Numbered from the stretch's first letter, positions 27,485 to 36,813 are shown. The stretch: 64,000 nucleotides of DNA from Acinetobacter tandoii DSM 14970 = CIP 107469 (GCF_000400735.1 NZ_KE007359.1:127885-191884); one strand, 5' to 3'. Notes: generated by a model from the letters alone, not told the origin. Program-made: numbers and translations.

Positions 27485-28231
27485 ATGAAATATTCTGAAT
27501 ATCAGCCTCGCCCTGATCTACTTAAAGATCGCATCATTTTAATTACTGGGGCTGGTGATGGCATTGGTCGTGCGGCTGCACTCAGTTATGCCTTACATGG
27601 AGCAACTGTAGTCTTGCATGGTCGTACCTTAAACAAACTAGAAGTCATTTATGATGAAATTGAAAGTTTGGGTGCGCCACAACCTGCAATTTTGCCGCTG
27701 CAATTGTCTAGTGCTTCACCGCGCGATTATGAATTGTTGTACGACACTTTAGAAAAACAGTTTGGTCGTCTGGATGGCATTTTGCACAATGCAGGCATTT
27801 TAGGTGAACGTACCGAGCTTGAACATTATCCGATTGATGTATGGGATGATGTCATGGCTGTTAACCTGCGTGCACCCTTCATTTTGACCCAAGAACTATT
27901 ACCTCTGCTGCAAAGATCTGAGCATGCCTCTGTCGTGTTTGCAAGTTCTGGAGTTGGACGTCAGGTTCGAGAAAAATGGGGAGCTTATTCGGTGTCTAAA
28001 GTCGCGATTGAAGCGGTAAGTCAATTGTTTGCCAAAGAAAATCAGCATCCCAATGTCCGCTTTAATTGTATTAACCCTGGTGCAACACGTACAGCGATGC
28101 GCGCCAAAGCCTATCCAGATGAAGACCCAAAAACTTTGGCAACGCCAGAATCGATTATGCCAGCGTACTTATATTTAATGGGCGATGATAGTCTGCACCT
28201 CAGTGGACAAAGCATTGATGCTCAAGATTAA
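27485..28231 (+). CDS. yciK: YciK-type short-chain dehydrogenase
   Basis: About 248 residues starting at the ATG at 27485, directly after a perfect AAGGAGGT Shine-Dalgarno at 27473-27480. The in-frame GTG at 27479 overlaps that site and is rejected. Classical SDR motifs are ITGAGDGIGRAAAL, HNAGILGE, ASSGVGRQ and YSVSK. YciK proteins have no firmly established substrate. The gene follows mupP by 33 bases and probably ends the ubiG operon, before a terminator. Confidence 0.9.
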   Translation: MKYSEYQPRPDLLKDRIILITGAGDGIGRAAALSYALHGATVVLHGRTLNKLEVIYDEIESLGAPQPAILPLQLSSASPRDYELLYDTLEKQFGRLDGILHNAGILGERTELEHYPIDVWDDVMAVNLRAPFILTQELLPLLQRSEHASVVFASSGVGRQVREKWGAYSVSKVAIEAVSQLFAKENQHPNVRFNCINPGATRTAMRAKAYPDEDPKTLATPESIMPAYLYLMGDDSLHLSGQSIDAQD

Positions 28232-28256
28232 TCTCTTGACCGTTTAAGTCTAAACT

Positions 28257-28287
28257 AAAAATCCTTTGCTTTCGGCAAAGGATTTTT
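28257..28287 (+). terminator. Terminator after yciK
   Basis: AAAAATCCTTTGC (28257-28269) pairs perfectly with GCAAAGGATTTTT (28275-28287) around a TTTCG loop, followed by further Ts. Confidence 0.88.
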
Positions 28288-28406
28288 TTACAGCTCAATA
28301 ATCGTTTTATTTTATCAATTTAATAAATATATTCGGTTTTATAAATCAAAACATCTCTCTTAAACTCTCTGTATCGGCTTAGCCACTGATTTAGGAGATA
28401 ATTTTC

Positions 28407-28562
28407 ATGACCGATTTACAACACAAAGCTAAATTGATCCGTTCAATCCAATCCCTGCAACTACCTGAAACGTTCATACACGCCTTGGAGGATGAACAAC
28501 AAGCACCGAGCGTCATTCAGGCGGTCGACTATTTACAACACTGGACTGAACAGTGGAACTAG
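28407..28562 (+). CDS. Small hypothetical protein, 51 residues
   Basis: The ATG at 28407 is preceded by AGGAG nine bases upstream, and the frame runs 51 codons to TAG. The product is acidic and soluble, starting MTDLQHKAKLIRSIQSLQLP and ending HWTEQWN, and is probably helical. It has no signal peptide or known domain. It stands alone between the yciK terminator and the first RcnB gene. The clear ribosome site and non-random composition make it a likely real gene. Function unknown. Confidence 0.55.
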   Translation: MTDLQHKAKLIRSIQSLQLPETFIHALEDEQQAPSVIQAVDYLQHWTEQWN

Positions 28563-28805
28563 AGCATTAACTGACTCAGTATAAAGATGCCTGCCACTGA
28601 AAATTTGCACTGTTGTTGCCCCGTATATCGACAGCACAGATAAAATTGACCACGCAGAAAGATTTCCAAAATAGATGATTTCATGGATAATATTCTTAAT
28701 TTATCTATTTTTTTAAAGAATTAATCCAATTCCTTCACAGTTTCTCTGCATTTTTTTCGTACATTAAGAACTGTGAAATGAATACATCTATAACGAGGGG
28801 TCAAC

Positions 28806-29201
28806 ATGAAAAAGACGATGGCGATATTGACCATTTCTTTCAGTGCATTGATGGCAAGCAGCCTGAGTTCTGCTGCACCCCACTTTGATCATCGTGGCGA
28901 TGACCATCCACGTAGTAATCAAGGTAAAGGGCGCGACTTTCGTGATTTTGATCAAGATGATGAACGCATGCAAGATAAACGCCGCATGCGTGAAGAACGT
29001 GGGGTAAAACGTTTACAGCAGCATCAATGGCAAACGGGTTATGTCATGCCACAGCATTATCGTGGTAACGGCTATAAAGTTGATTATAAAGACCATAGTC
29101 TCCCTAAGCCCGCACGTAATCAACAATGGTACAAAATCAACAATGACTATATTTTAATCGATTCGGGCAGTAATGATATTTTACGGATCGTGAATGATTA
29201 A
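28806..29201 (+). CDS. RcnB-like periplasmic protein (first copy)
   Basis: 131 residues with a signal peptide (MAILTISFSALMASSLSSAA, cleaved before APHF). A His/Asp/Arg-rich low-complexity stretch follows, then a C-terminal module with WQTGYVMPQHYRG and QQWYKINNDYILIDSGSNDILRIV. This C-terminal pattern is the RcnB-like domain, first described in a periplasmic protein involved in nickel/cobalt balance. The His/Asp-rich linker could bind metal; that is a guess. A similar gene follows in the same direction. A terminator separates them. Confidence 0.8.
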   Translation: MKKTMAILTISFSALMASSLSSAAPHFDHRGDDHPRSNQGKGRDFRDFDQDDERMQDKRRMREERGVKRLQQHQWQTGYVMPQHYRGNGYKVDYKDHSLPKPARNQQWYKINNDYILIDSGSNDILRIVND

Positions 29202-29227
29202 ATACTCAACTTAACGGTTCTATTTTC

Positions 29228-29260
29228 GCCAGTCTTACATCACGTTAGACTGGCTTTTTT
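29228..29260 (+). terminator. Terminator after first RcnB-like gene
   Basis: GCCAGTCT (29228-29235) pairs with AGACTGGC (29247-29254) across an 11-base loop, followed by six Ts. Confidence 0.75.
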
Positions 29261-29451
29261 ATAGCTGTTTTTTTTAAAACGCTTCGATTCACTGTGCTGA
29301 AAGGCTTGTGCTTAAACGCTTAGATGCTGTTTACAATCTTCTTTTTTTCTTCATTAAATTCACATTTGCATAATAGTGCTCTCATTGTTTCTCTGCTGTT
29401 GTTCGTTACCTTAATCTCATCGAAAGACATAAACAGACATTGAGGTACATC

Positions 29452-29811
29452 ATGAATAAATTGGTTTCTGCTGTAATTTTTACCTTGGGTACTGCGGTGA
29501 CCGCATCTGCGATTGCTGCTCCAGCTTATGAACATCGTTACGATGAGCGCCGCTACGCAGAACAACATCATGATTGGCACAAAGAAGATGGTCGTTGGCA
29601 AGATCAGCGCTATCAACGTATTAATCCAAGCCGCGATTGGCGTGTAGGTCAAACACTACCTCGTGGTTATGATTCTTCACGTTATGCCGTGGATTATCGT
29701 GATGCAAAACGCTTACACAAACCTGCCCGTTATCAACAATGGTACAAAATTAATGGCGATTACGTGCTGGTGAACGAACGCAACAACCGCATTATTCGTA
29801 TTTTGAACTAA
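29452..29811 (+). CDS. RcnB-like periplasmic protein (second copy)
   Basis: 119 residues from the ATG at 29452, with GAGG seven bases upstream. The signal peptide is LVSAVIFTLGTAVTASAIA, cleaved before APAY. It is followed by a His/Arg/Tyr/Asp-rich stretch and the same C-terminal module as its neighbour (WRVGQTLPRGYDS, QQWYKINGDYVLVNERNNRIIRIL). The two copies are clearly related but diverged in the linker. Each has its own terminator, so they may be expressed independently. Confidence 0.8.
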   Translation: MNKLVSAVIFTLGTAVTASAIAAPAYEHRYDERRYAEQHHDWHKEDGRWQDQRYQRINPSRDWRVGQTLPRGYDSSRYAVDYRDAKRLHKPARYQQWYKINGDYVLVNERNNRIIRILN

Positions 29812-29848
29812 TACTTAGAGTCCATATAAATTCCTTCCCCTCCGTCGA

Positions 29849-29877
29849 CACCTTAACCAAAGTTAAGGTGTTTTTTT
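29849..29877 (+). terminator. Terminator after second RcnB-like gene
   Basis: CACCTTAAC (29849-29857) pairs perfectly with GTTAAGGTG (29862-29870) around CAAA, followed by seven Ts. Confidence 0.85.
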
Positions 29878-29885
29878 ATCTAAGA

Positions 29886-29915
29886 TTGTTCGCCTGTCAT
29901 TTTTTTGATTAGAAT
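29886..29915 (+). promoter_or_regulatory. Candidate sigma-70 promoter for argA
   Basis: TTGTTC at 29886-29891 and TAGAAT at 29910-29915 are 18 bases apart, 30 bases before the argA ATG. Confidence 0.4.
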
Positions 29916-29945
29916 CTACTATTGATCGGCTTTTTTGAGATAGGC

Positions 29946-31298
29946 ATGCAAGCGAATTCGAACGATGTTTCACAAAGCACAACCTTACAATATGTGCACT
30001 GGTTTCGACATTCTGCACCCTACATCAACGCACACCGTAACAAAACCTTTGTCATTATGTTTGATGGTGAAGCCGTTCAGCATGAAAACTTCCAACATAT
30101 CATTCACGATATTGCCTTGCTCAATTCATTGGGTATTCGACTGATTCTGGTACATGGCGCGCGTCAACAAATTAATCAGAATTTAAAAAGCAGTGGGCTC
30201 AGTACACCATTTCATCAACACCGTCGCATCACCACCCGAGAATCTCTGGGCTGTGTGATGAATGCCGTAGGTTCGGTTCGCCTACAAATTGAAGCGTTAT
30301 TGTCTATGGGTTTGGCTAATTCGCCGATGTATGGCGCGCGCATTGATGTCGTTTCAGGTAATTTTATTACTGCTAAACCGTATGGAATCCGCGATGGCAT
30401 TGATTTTCAACTGACAGGAGAAGTCCGCAGTGTCGACACCGATGCCATTCAAAAACATCTGCAACAACACAATATTGTGATGCTCGGCCCAGTGGGATAT
30501 TCCACAACGGGCGAAGTCTTTAACTTACCTGCCGAAGAAGTGGCGACCAAAACTGCCATTAGCCTCAAAGCAGATAAATTGATTTTCCTTGGCAAACAGC
30601 ATGGTCTGCTCAATGCCCAAGGCCAGTTACAACGCGAAATTACCCCTCAAGGTCTAGATCAATACATTTCACAATCACAAGACACTAATTCTGAACTGGC
30701 ACAGCAACTCCGCAGTGCACAAAATGCCTCACTCAAAGGCGTGCATCGTGTGCATCTGATTTCTTATACCTATGATGGGGCTTTACTTGAAGAGTTATTT
30801 ACTCGTGATGGTTCAGGCACGATGGTCACAGATGCACATTATGAAGATGTACGCATGGCGAATATTCAAGATGTCGGTGGACTGATCAATTTGCTGCGAC
30901 CACTCGAAGAAGAAGGAATTCTGGTTTACCGTTCACGGGAACGACTGGAAACGGAAATTGAACAATTTGCAGTGATTGAACGTGATGGCATGATTCTGGC
31001 CTGTGCAGCCCTGTATCCGATTCCTGCTCAAGAACATGAATTACGTAGTGCTGAAATTGCCTGCGTAGCTGTGCACCCAAGCTACCGAAAATCAAATCGT
31101 GGTAGCCAAATTTTGCACTATTTGGAAGGCAAAGCCCGCAGTATGGGCATACAACAGTTGTTCGTCCTGACCACACGAACAGCGCACTGGTTTTTAGAAC
31201 ATGGCTTTGAAACCGCCAATGTCGATGATTTACCCAATGCACGTCAGGCGTTGTACAACTATCAGCGCAATTCTTTGGTGTTCAAAAAGCGAATTTAA
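29946..31298 (+). CDS. argA: Amino-acid N-acetyltransferase (N-acetylglutamate synthase)
   Basis: About 450 residues starting at the ATG at 29946. The upstream in-frame TTG at 29922 adds eight unlikely residues. An amino-acid-kinase-like domain (residues 20-290: FVIMFDGEAVQ, LVHGARQQINQNL) precedes a GNAT domain (residues 300-450: DVGGLINLLRPLEEEGILVYRSRE, CVAVHPSYRKSNRGSQILHYLE, HGFE). It acetylates glutamate in the first step of arginine synthesis. The kinase-like domain normally carries feedback inhibition by arginine. Complete. Confidence 0.95.
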   Translation: MQANSNDVSQSTTLQYVHWFRHSAPYINAHRNKTFVIMFDGEAVQHENFQHIIHDIALLNSLGIRLILVHGARQQINQNLKSSGLSTPFHQHRRITTRESLGCVMNAVGSVRLQIEALLSMGLANSPMYGARIDVVSGNFITAKPYGIRDGIDFQLTGEVRSVDTDAIQKHLQQHNIVMLGPVGYSTTGEVFNLPAEEVATKTAISLKADKLIFLGKQHGLLNAQGQLQREITPQGLDQYISQSQDTNSELAQQLRSAQNASLKGVHRVHLISYTYDGALLEELFTRDGSGTMVTDAHYEDVRMANIQDVGGLINLLRPLEEEGILVYRSRERLETEIEQFAVIERDGMILACAALYPIPAQEHELRSAEIACVAVHPSYRKSNRGSQILHYLEGKARSMGIQQLFVLTTRTAHWFLEHGFETANVDDLPNARQALYNYQRNSLVFKKRI

Positions 31299-31740
31299 GT
31301 CGCTTTACCCATTTTCAAGAACATTTCACTTGAATCACAATGACTTTACCTAGCTCTCAAAAGGCGAGGTAAAGTCTATCTAAGATTGATCTTTGCACCT
31401 GAGCATTCACCTGTTCATGTGCCATCACCTTAGCAGCATTTATGCAATGTATATCGTCCAACGTGCTAATTCAGGCTGAAAGCTATATTCCGCTCCAGCA
31501 TAAACTTATACAGATAGCTTAATTACAAAATAAATTTAATATTTTCAACAAATTAAATAAATACAAATTGATATTCTATTTTTCCTCTAAATCAACTTTA
31601 ACGCTAAGTTTTGCATTTTTTTATTTATCTTTTTTTTTCATGACCAATCCCTTTTTTTTTATTTTTTTCGCAAAAGAAAGCGCTATAGCGTATCTGCTCA
31701 ACCTTATATCAGCATTTATTCATTGCGGAGCACATCGAAC
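31299..31740. other. Intergenic region between argA and the sulfonate cluster
   Basis: About 440 bases without a convincing gene. A 10-bp inverted repeat (GACTTTACCT at 31342-31351, AGGTAAAGTC at 31367-31376, 15-base loop) could end argA transcription but lacks a T-tract. From about 31600 the sequence has several runs of 6-10 Ts, then the small palindrome AGCGCTATAGCG near 31679. The promoter of the sulfonate genes should lie here; no convincing boxes were found by eye. Confidence 0.5.
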
Positions 31741-32706
31741 ATGAGCAAGCCATATTTTACTTCAACACGTCCATGGATTCTTTTGACTGTTGTGGCAGGT
31801 AGCATGCTCATGGCGGGCTGTACGCCAAAAAAAGTTGAAACCACGACGTTAAATATTGGTTTTCAAAAGTACGGCATCTTACCGATTGTGAAAGCACGTG
31901 GCACTTTAGAGCAAGCTTTGGCAGCACAAGGCGTACAGGTGAAATGGGTCGAATTTCCAGCAGGTCCACAATTACTGGAAGGGCTAAATGTGGGTAGTGT
32001 AGCGTTGGGTGAAGCAGGTGAAGCACCACCTATTTTTGCCCAAGCTGCCAACTCGAATTTAGTTTACCTCGCCAATCAACCACCCGCACCACAAGCTGAA
32101 GCACTGATTGTGCCAAAAACCTCGAACCTTAAAACCATTCAAGATTTGAAAGGTAAGCGTGTAGTGCTGAACAAAGGCTCAAACGTACATTATTTACTAT
32201 TAAAAGTCCTTGAAGCCAACCAGCTCAAACTCTCTGATATTGAAGTGGTATACCTTCCACCTGCGGATGCTCGTGCCGCCTTTGAACGCGGTGCAGTCGA
32301 TGCATGGGTAATTTGGGACCCGTTCTTTGCCGCAGCCGAGCAACAGCTTGGGGCACGTGTACTCGCAACGGGTAAAAATCTAGTCAACAACCATCAGTTT
32401 TACTTAGCAGATCGCAAATTTGCACAACAACATCCTGACATTTTAAAAACAGTGGTCAATGAATTAAATCAGACCACCACTTGGGTATCACAGCATCAGC
32501 AACAGGCTGCTCAGTTGTTACAACAACCGACTGGTTTGCCCGTCGAAGTCTTAAACCGTTCGATTTCTCGCATGGGATTTGGAGTTCAACCTATTTCTGA
32601 AGAAGTGGCAAAACAACAGCAATTTGTCGCAGACGCTTTTTATCAACAAAAGCTGATTCCAAACAAAATTGACATTCAAACTGCGCTCTTAAAAGCGACA
32701 CCATAA
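31741..32706 (+). CDS. Sulfonate ABC transporter substrate-binding lipoprotein (first copy)
   Basis: About 321 residues from the ATG at 31741, with GGAG ten bases upstream. The lipoprotein signal ends LMAGC (Cys27). The mature part is an SsuA/NMT1-type binding fold: LNIGFQKYGILPIVKARGTLEQAL, WVEFPAGPQLLEGLNVGSVALGEAGEAPPIFAQAA, LKGKRVVLNKGSNVHYLLLKVL and LPPADARAAFERGAVDAWVIWDPF. It captures aliphatic sulfonates for import. First gene of a five-gene cluster. The next gene is a paralogue. Confidence 0.9.
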   Translation: MSKPYFTSTRPWILLTVVAGSMLMAGCTPKKVETTTLNIGFQKYGILPIVKARGTLEQALAAQGVQVKWVEFPAGPQLLEGLNVGSVALGEAGEAPPIFAQAANSNLVYLANQPPAPQAEALIVPKTSNLKTIQDLKGKRVVLNKGSNVHYLLLKVLEANQLKLSDIEVVYLPPADARAAFERGAVDAWVIWDPFFAAAEQQLGARVLATGKNLVNNHQFYLADRKFAQQHPDILKTVVNELNQTTTWVSQHQQQAAQLLQQPTGLPVEVLNRSISRMGFGVQPISEEVAKQQQFVADAFYQQKLIPNKIDIQTALLKATP

Positions 32707-32724
32707 TAATGAGGAATAGCAAAA

Positions 32725-33720
32725 ATGAACGCCCTTAAAACAATAACTTTCGTTGGCATTACTGCACTGAGCCTTGCGCTGAGTGCTTGCCAAAAATCTG
32801 AATCGAGTCAGACCCAAGCGGCCACCCAAAATAAAGCTGAATCGGTAGATACACTTTCTATTGGCTACCAAAAATCTTCCCTAAATTTGTTGGTAGCACG
32901 TCAGCAAAAGTTGTTTGAACAGGAATTTCCTCACGCCAAAATTGAATGGAAAGAGTTCCCTGCGGGTCCACAAATGTTAGAAGCTCTAGCTGTAGGCGCT
33001 GTTGATTTTGGTGCCGTAGGCAATACTCCTCCCATTTTTGCTCAAGCAGCAGGTAAAGACTTAAGTTATGTCGGTTATGAGCTAGTACCTGCCAACTCTC
33101 AGGCATTACTGATTCCCAAAAGCAGTGGCATACAGTCCATTCAACAATTAAAAGGCAAACGCATTGCGGTACAGAAAGGTTCAAGTGCGCATGAATTACT
33201 CGCCAAAATTTTGCAAAAAGCTGGCTTAAGTTGGCAGGACATTCAACCGATTTGGTTACCACCTGCCGATGCACGCGCGGCCTTTGACAAACAGTCGATT
33301 GATGCTTGGGCCATTTGGGAACCCTACCTCAGTGCGGCGGAGCAAGATGCACATGCCAAAGTGCTGATTGATGGGACCGCTTTCCCAAAAACCTACTCCT
33401 TTTATATTGGTAACCCAAAATTCATCGCGGCACATCCTCAAGCGACTGCACAGTTTTTACATGGCTTGAATCAGGCCGATCAATGGGTATTAAAAAATCA
33501 GCCGCAAGCCTTAACCGTCTATACCCAAAGTACAGGTTTACAGACTTCAATTGCCCAACGTGTAATTGATAAACGCCTGAAACCATCGCCAATTCAGACC
33601 CTAACCCCTGAAGTGGTACAAGCGCAGCAACAAATCGCAGATCTGTTCCAACAGGTTCAATTGATTCCGAAAAACATTCAAGTTCAAACCACCGTTTGGG
33701 CAGCACCTAAAACCCACTAA
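32725..33720 (+). CDS. ssuA: Sulfonate ABC transporter substrate-binding lipoprotein (second copy)
   Basis: 331 residues with lipobox LSAC (Cys22), then the same fold and motifs as the preceding gene (LSIGYQKSSLNLLVARQQKL, EFPAGPQMLEALAVGAVDFGAVGNTPPIFAQAAG, WLPPADARAAFDKQSIDAWAIWEPYLSAAEQ). It lies 18 bases after the first copy, with an AGGAA-type ribosome site. The VGNTPPIFAQAAG loop here matches classical SsuA more closely than VALGEAGEAPPIFAQAA in the first copy, so the pair may differ in ligand. Which one serves the SsuBC transporter is not knowable from sequence. Confidence 0.9.
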   Translation: MNALKTITFVGITALSLALSACQKSESSQTQAATQNKAESVDTLSIGYQKSSLNLLVARQQKLFEQEFPHAKIEWKEFPAGPQMLEALAVGAVDFGAVGNTPPIFAQAAGKDLSYVGYELVPANSQALLIPKSSGIQSIQQLKGKRIAVQKGSSAHELLAKILQKAGLSWQDIQPIWLPPADARAAFDKQSIDAWAIWEPYLSAAEQDAHAKVLIDGTAFPKTYSFYIGNPKFIAAHPQATAQFLHGLNQADQWVLKNQPQALTVYTQSTGLQTSIAQRVIDKRLKPSPIQTLTPEVVQAQQQIADLFQQVQLIPKNIQVQTTVWAAPKTH

Positions 33721-33747
33721 TCTGTAGAAATTGTAAGGATATTGATA

Positions 33748-34923
33748 ATGAAAATTTTCTGGTTTATTCCCACCCATGGTGACAGTCGTTATTTAGGAAC
33801 CAGCAAAGGCGCACGCCAAGTCGATCATGCTTATATGAAGCAAATTGCAGTTGCAGTGGACAATTTAGGCTATGAAGGTGTGCTGATCCCAACGGGACGT
33901 TCATGTGAAGATCCATGGATTACGGCTGCCAGTTTGATTGATGCAACCAAAAATCTGAAGTTTCTCGTGGCATTACGCCCAGGCGTAACCACACCTGCAT
34001 TAGCTGCGCGTATGGCTGCCACGTTTGACCGTTTATCCAATGGACGTGTCTTGTTAAATCTGGTGACGGGTGGTGACGAACAAGAGCTTAAAGGTGATGG
34101 CATTTATGAAGACCATGCCACCCGTTATGAAACTGCCAGTGAATACACCAAAATCTGGCGTGAGATTCTGACCCGTTCACACACAGGCGAATCTTTCAGT
34201 TTTCATGGAGAACACTTAAAAGTTGATGATGCCAAACTACTTTACCCGCCAGTGCAACAGCCCTACCCACCTTTATGGTTTGGTGGTTCTTCAGAAGCAG
34301 CGGTTGAACTAGCAACCGAACAGGTTGATACCTATTTAACTTGGGGTGAACCACCCGCAGCAGTCAAAGAAAAACTTGAAAATGTCCGCGCGAAAGCCGC
34401 AGCAAAAGGACGCCAACTTAACTACGGTATTCGTCTGCACGTCATTGTGCGTGAAACCAACGAAGAAGCCTGGAAAGCGGCCGATGAGCTGATTCAATAT
34501 GTCGATGATGCGACCATTGCTGCGGCACAACAAAAGTTTAAGCAAATGGACTCTGTGGGACAGCGTCGTATGGCTGAACTGCATAATGGTGATCGTAGCA
34601 AACTTGAAGTATCACCAAACTTATGGGCAGGGGTTGGACTGGTACGTGGCGGAGCGGGTACCGCTTTGGTAGGTGACCCACAAACTGTGGCAGATCGAAT
34701 TCAGGAATATGCCGATTTGGGCATCAGCACCTTTATTTTTTCTGGCTATCCGCACTTGGAAGAATCTATTCGTTTTGCTGAATTGGTTTTCCCACTCTTG
34801 CCACTTGAAACGCGCAAAAAATTGTCGCAACCAAATCTGACTGGACCTTTTGGAGAAATTGTCGCCAACAATTATGTGCCGAATCAGACCACGGTTTCAC
34901 GTCCAATTAAGGAGCCTGCCTAA
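33748..34923 (+). CDS. ssuD: FMNH2-dependent alkanesulfonate monooxygenase
   Basis: About 391 residues from the ATG at 33748, with AAGGAT seven bases before. A TIM-barrel flavin monooxygenase of the bacterial luciferase family: [76 protein letters not shown] and [24 protein letters not shown]. It desulfonates alkanesulfonates to aldehyde and sulfite. It needs reduced FMN from a reductase such as SsuE, which is not in this cluster. The stop codon overlaps the ssuC start (TAATG). Confidence 0.95.
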   Translation: MKIFWFIPTHGDSRYLGTSKGARQVDHAYMKQIAVAVDNLGYEGVLIPTGRSCEDPWITAASLIDATKNLKFLVALRPGVTTPALAARMAATFDRLSNGRVLLNLVTGGDEQELKGDGIYEDHATRYETASEYTKIWREILTRSHTGESFSFHGEHLKVDDAKLLYPPVQQPYPPLWFGGSSEAAVELATEQVDTYLTWGEPPAAVKEKLENVRAKAAAKGRQLNYGIRLHVIVRETNEEAWKAADELIQYVDDATIAAAQQKFKQMDSVGQRRMAELHNGDRSKLEVSPNLWAGVGLVRGGAGTALVGDPQTVADRIQEYADLGISTFIFSGYPHLEESIRFAELVFPLLPLETRKKLSQPNLTGPFGEIVANNYVPNQTTVSRPIKEPA

Positions 34924-35738
34924 TGTCCAAAATAACTGCGACTGAAACTTTCCCAAAACGGAAAGTTTCACGTGGAACAAACTTTGGGCAGCGTTTGCTG
35001 CCTTGGTTGTTCCCTTTTTTACTGATTCTGATCTGGCAAATTGCATCCAGTACAGGTTTGCTACAGAGTCGCATTTTACCTGCACCTACAGCAGTGGTCA
35101 GTGCATTCTGGCATTTACTCATCAGTGGTGAGCTTTGGCATCATGTCAAAGTTAGCGCAGGACGTGCCTTATTAGGGCTGGCTATCGGTGGTGGCTTAGG
35201 GTTGTTGTTGGGCTTACTCAACGGCTCATCCAAAACAGCCTCAACCCTACTCGATACCACCTTGCAGATGATCCGCAATATCCCTGCCCTCGCCTTGATT
35301 CCATTGGTAATTCTCTGGTTTGGCATTGATGAAACTGCAAAACTATTTTTGGTGGCGGTTGGGGTATTTTTCCCAATTTATATCAACACCTACCACGGCA
35401 TTCGTTCGGTCGACCCCCAACTGATTGAAATGGGAAAAAGCTACGGTTTCAGCCGATGGGAACTGTATAAAAATATTATTTTACCTGGGGCGATGCCCTC
35501 CATTTTAGTCGGCTTACGCTTTGCTCTTGGCTTAGTTTGGGTCTTACTCATTGTCGCGGAAACTATTTCTGCCCAAGCGGGCATTGGCTATATGACCATG
35601 AATGCACGTGAATTTTTACAGACTGATGTGGTTCTGGTCGGCATCTTACTCTATGCCCTATTAGGTAAACTGGCAGATGTGCTAGCAGTCAGTTTAGAAA
35701 AATACTTATTGCGCTGGCACCCAGGCTATCAAAAATAA
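34923..35738 (+). CDS. ssuC: Sulfonate ABC transporter permease
   Basis: 271 residues with six hydrophobic segments. The permease EAA loop is [34 protein letters not shown], with the conserved EAA-type G spacing. It forms the inner-membrane channel of the SsuABC importer. Translation is probably coupled to ssuD, because the codons overlap by one base. It is followed by ssuB after 10 bases. Normal in every respect. Confidence 0.95.
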   Translation: MSKITATETFPKRKVSRGTNFGQRLLPWLFPFLLILIWQIASSTGLLQSRILPAPTAVVSAFWHLLISGELWHHVKVSAGRALLGLAIGGGLGLLLGLLNGSSKTASTLLDTTLQMIRNIPALALIPLVILWFGIDETAKLFLVAVGVFFPIYINTYHGIRSVDPQLIEMGKSYGFSRWELYKNIILPGAMPSILVGLRFALGLVWVLLIVAETISAQAGIGYMTMNAREFLQTDVVLVGILLYALLGKLADVLAVSLEKYLLRWHPGYQK

Positions 35739-35748
35739 GGAGCCGAAG

Positions 35749-36555
35749 ATGACAGATCTCAGTATCGGTCAGCATGTTGCTGAACAGATTCAACACCCAC
35801 CGTCACCACAGGCAGATATCCAACCGAATGCCGTAATTGGTGCAGAAATTCTGATTGAACAACTCTATAAGTTTTATGGTGATGTCAAAGTTCTTGAAGA
35901 TTTAGATCTCCATATTCAACCTGGAGAGTTTCTTGCCATTGTTGGACGGAGTGGTTGTGGCAAAAGTACCTTATTAAGACTGATTGCTGACTTAGAACAA
36001 CCGAGTTACGGCGAAATTAAATTTAAATCGGCACGCCATTTGCGTGAAGGCATTACCAGTGACGACATTCGGGTTATGTTTCAGGACCCACGTCTGCTGC
36101 CTTGGCGTAGTATTGAACAGAATGTACAGCTTGGTCTCCATAAAGATGCACATGCTCAAGCCACTGCCTTATTAGAAAAAGTGGGTTTAAAAGAAAAAGC
36201 GCCGCTCTGGCCTGCACAGCTTTCAGGCGGACAGCGCCAACGCACCGCACTCGCACGCGCACTCTCTCATCAACCCCGTGTATTGTTATTAGATGAACCG
36301 CTTGGTGCTCTCGATGCCTTAACTCGGCTAGAAATGCAGAATCTAATTGAAAAGCTATGGCGAGAACAGGGTTTTACTGCCGTTTTAGTCACCCATGACG
36401 TTAGTGAGGCCGTACAACTGGCCGACCGTATTATTCTACTCGACAAAGGCCATATTGCCCGTCAATTTCAGGTTAACTTACCCCGCCCACGTGAAAAAAA
36501 TCTAAATTTCGCTGAACTTGAACAGCAAGTCTTGAATGCCGTTCTCGCCACTTAA
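35749..36555 (+). CDS. ssuB: Sulfonate ABC transporter ATP-binding protein
   Basis: 268 residues: Walker [14 protein letters not shown]-loop [12 protein letters not shown], signature [15 protein letters not shown], Walker [16 protein letters not shown] and H-loop VTHDVSEAV. About 30 residues precede the usual start of the ABC domain, a modest N-terminal extension. It drives import through SsuC. Last gene of the cluster; a 9-bp hairpin follows. Confidence 0.95.
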   Translation: MTDLSIGQHVAEQIQHPPSPQADIQPNAVIGAEILIEQLYKFYGDVKVLEDLDLHIQPGEFLAIVGRSGCGKSTLLRLIADLEQPSYGEIKFKSARHLREGITSDDIRVMFQDPRLLPWRSIEQNVQLGLHKDAHAQATALLEKVGLKEKAPLWPAQLSGGQRQRTALARALSHQPRVLLLDEPLGALDALTRLEMQNLIEKLWREQGFTAVLVTHDVSEAVQLADRIILLDKGHIARQFQVNLPRPREKNLNFAELEQQVLNAVLAT

Positions 36556-36568
36556 ATGATATTTTTGA

Positions 36569-36592
36569 GCCAAGCTTAACCCCAAGCTTGGC
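36569..36592 (+). terminator. Hairpin after ssuB
   Basis: GCCAAGCTT (36569-36577) pairs perfectly with AAGCTTGGC (36584-36592) around AACCCC. No T-tract follows (GTAAAAAC), so it may stabilise the 3' end rather than terminate. Confidence 0.5.
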
Positions 36593-36773
36593 GTAAAAAC
36601 TCGAAGTTGATGCGATCGAAGGCATGCGCCGACCTGTCATCAAACTGTCACATTTAAAATAAAAAATGATCCAAATTGATGCATTTTGGTCTTTAGTTAT
36701 CCTTTTGTTTTTTTTAATGGAATGAATATGAAATCGAGCAGTGTTTTTTTATCCGTAAAATACACGATTTCAT

Positions 36774-36813
36774 CAAATTACCTGATTTGTTGATGCACAA
36801 ATCTGATGATTTG
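36774..36813 (+). promoter_or_regulatory. Two tandem 7-2-7 palindromes, probable operators of the RutR-like TetR gene
   Basis: CAAATTACCTGATTTG at 36774-36789 and CAAATCTGATGATTTG at 36798-36813 are two versions of CAAATCAnnTGATTTG. Each deviates from a perfect 7-2-7 palindrome at one position. Starts are 24 bases apart, and the second ends 40 bases before the regulator's ATG. This is the size and symmetry bound by TetR dimers; E. coli RutR binds a different 7-2-7 palindrome. Autoregulation by the gene at 36854 is the natural inference. Confidence 0.65.

Noticed and set aside
31600..31672. Poly-T runs upstream of the sulfonate genes as a terminator or riboswitch
   Set aside because: No GC-rich stem precedes the T-runs and no known riboswitch core could be recognised.
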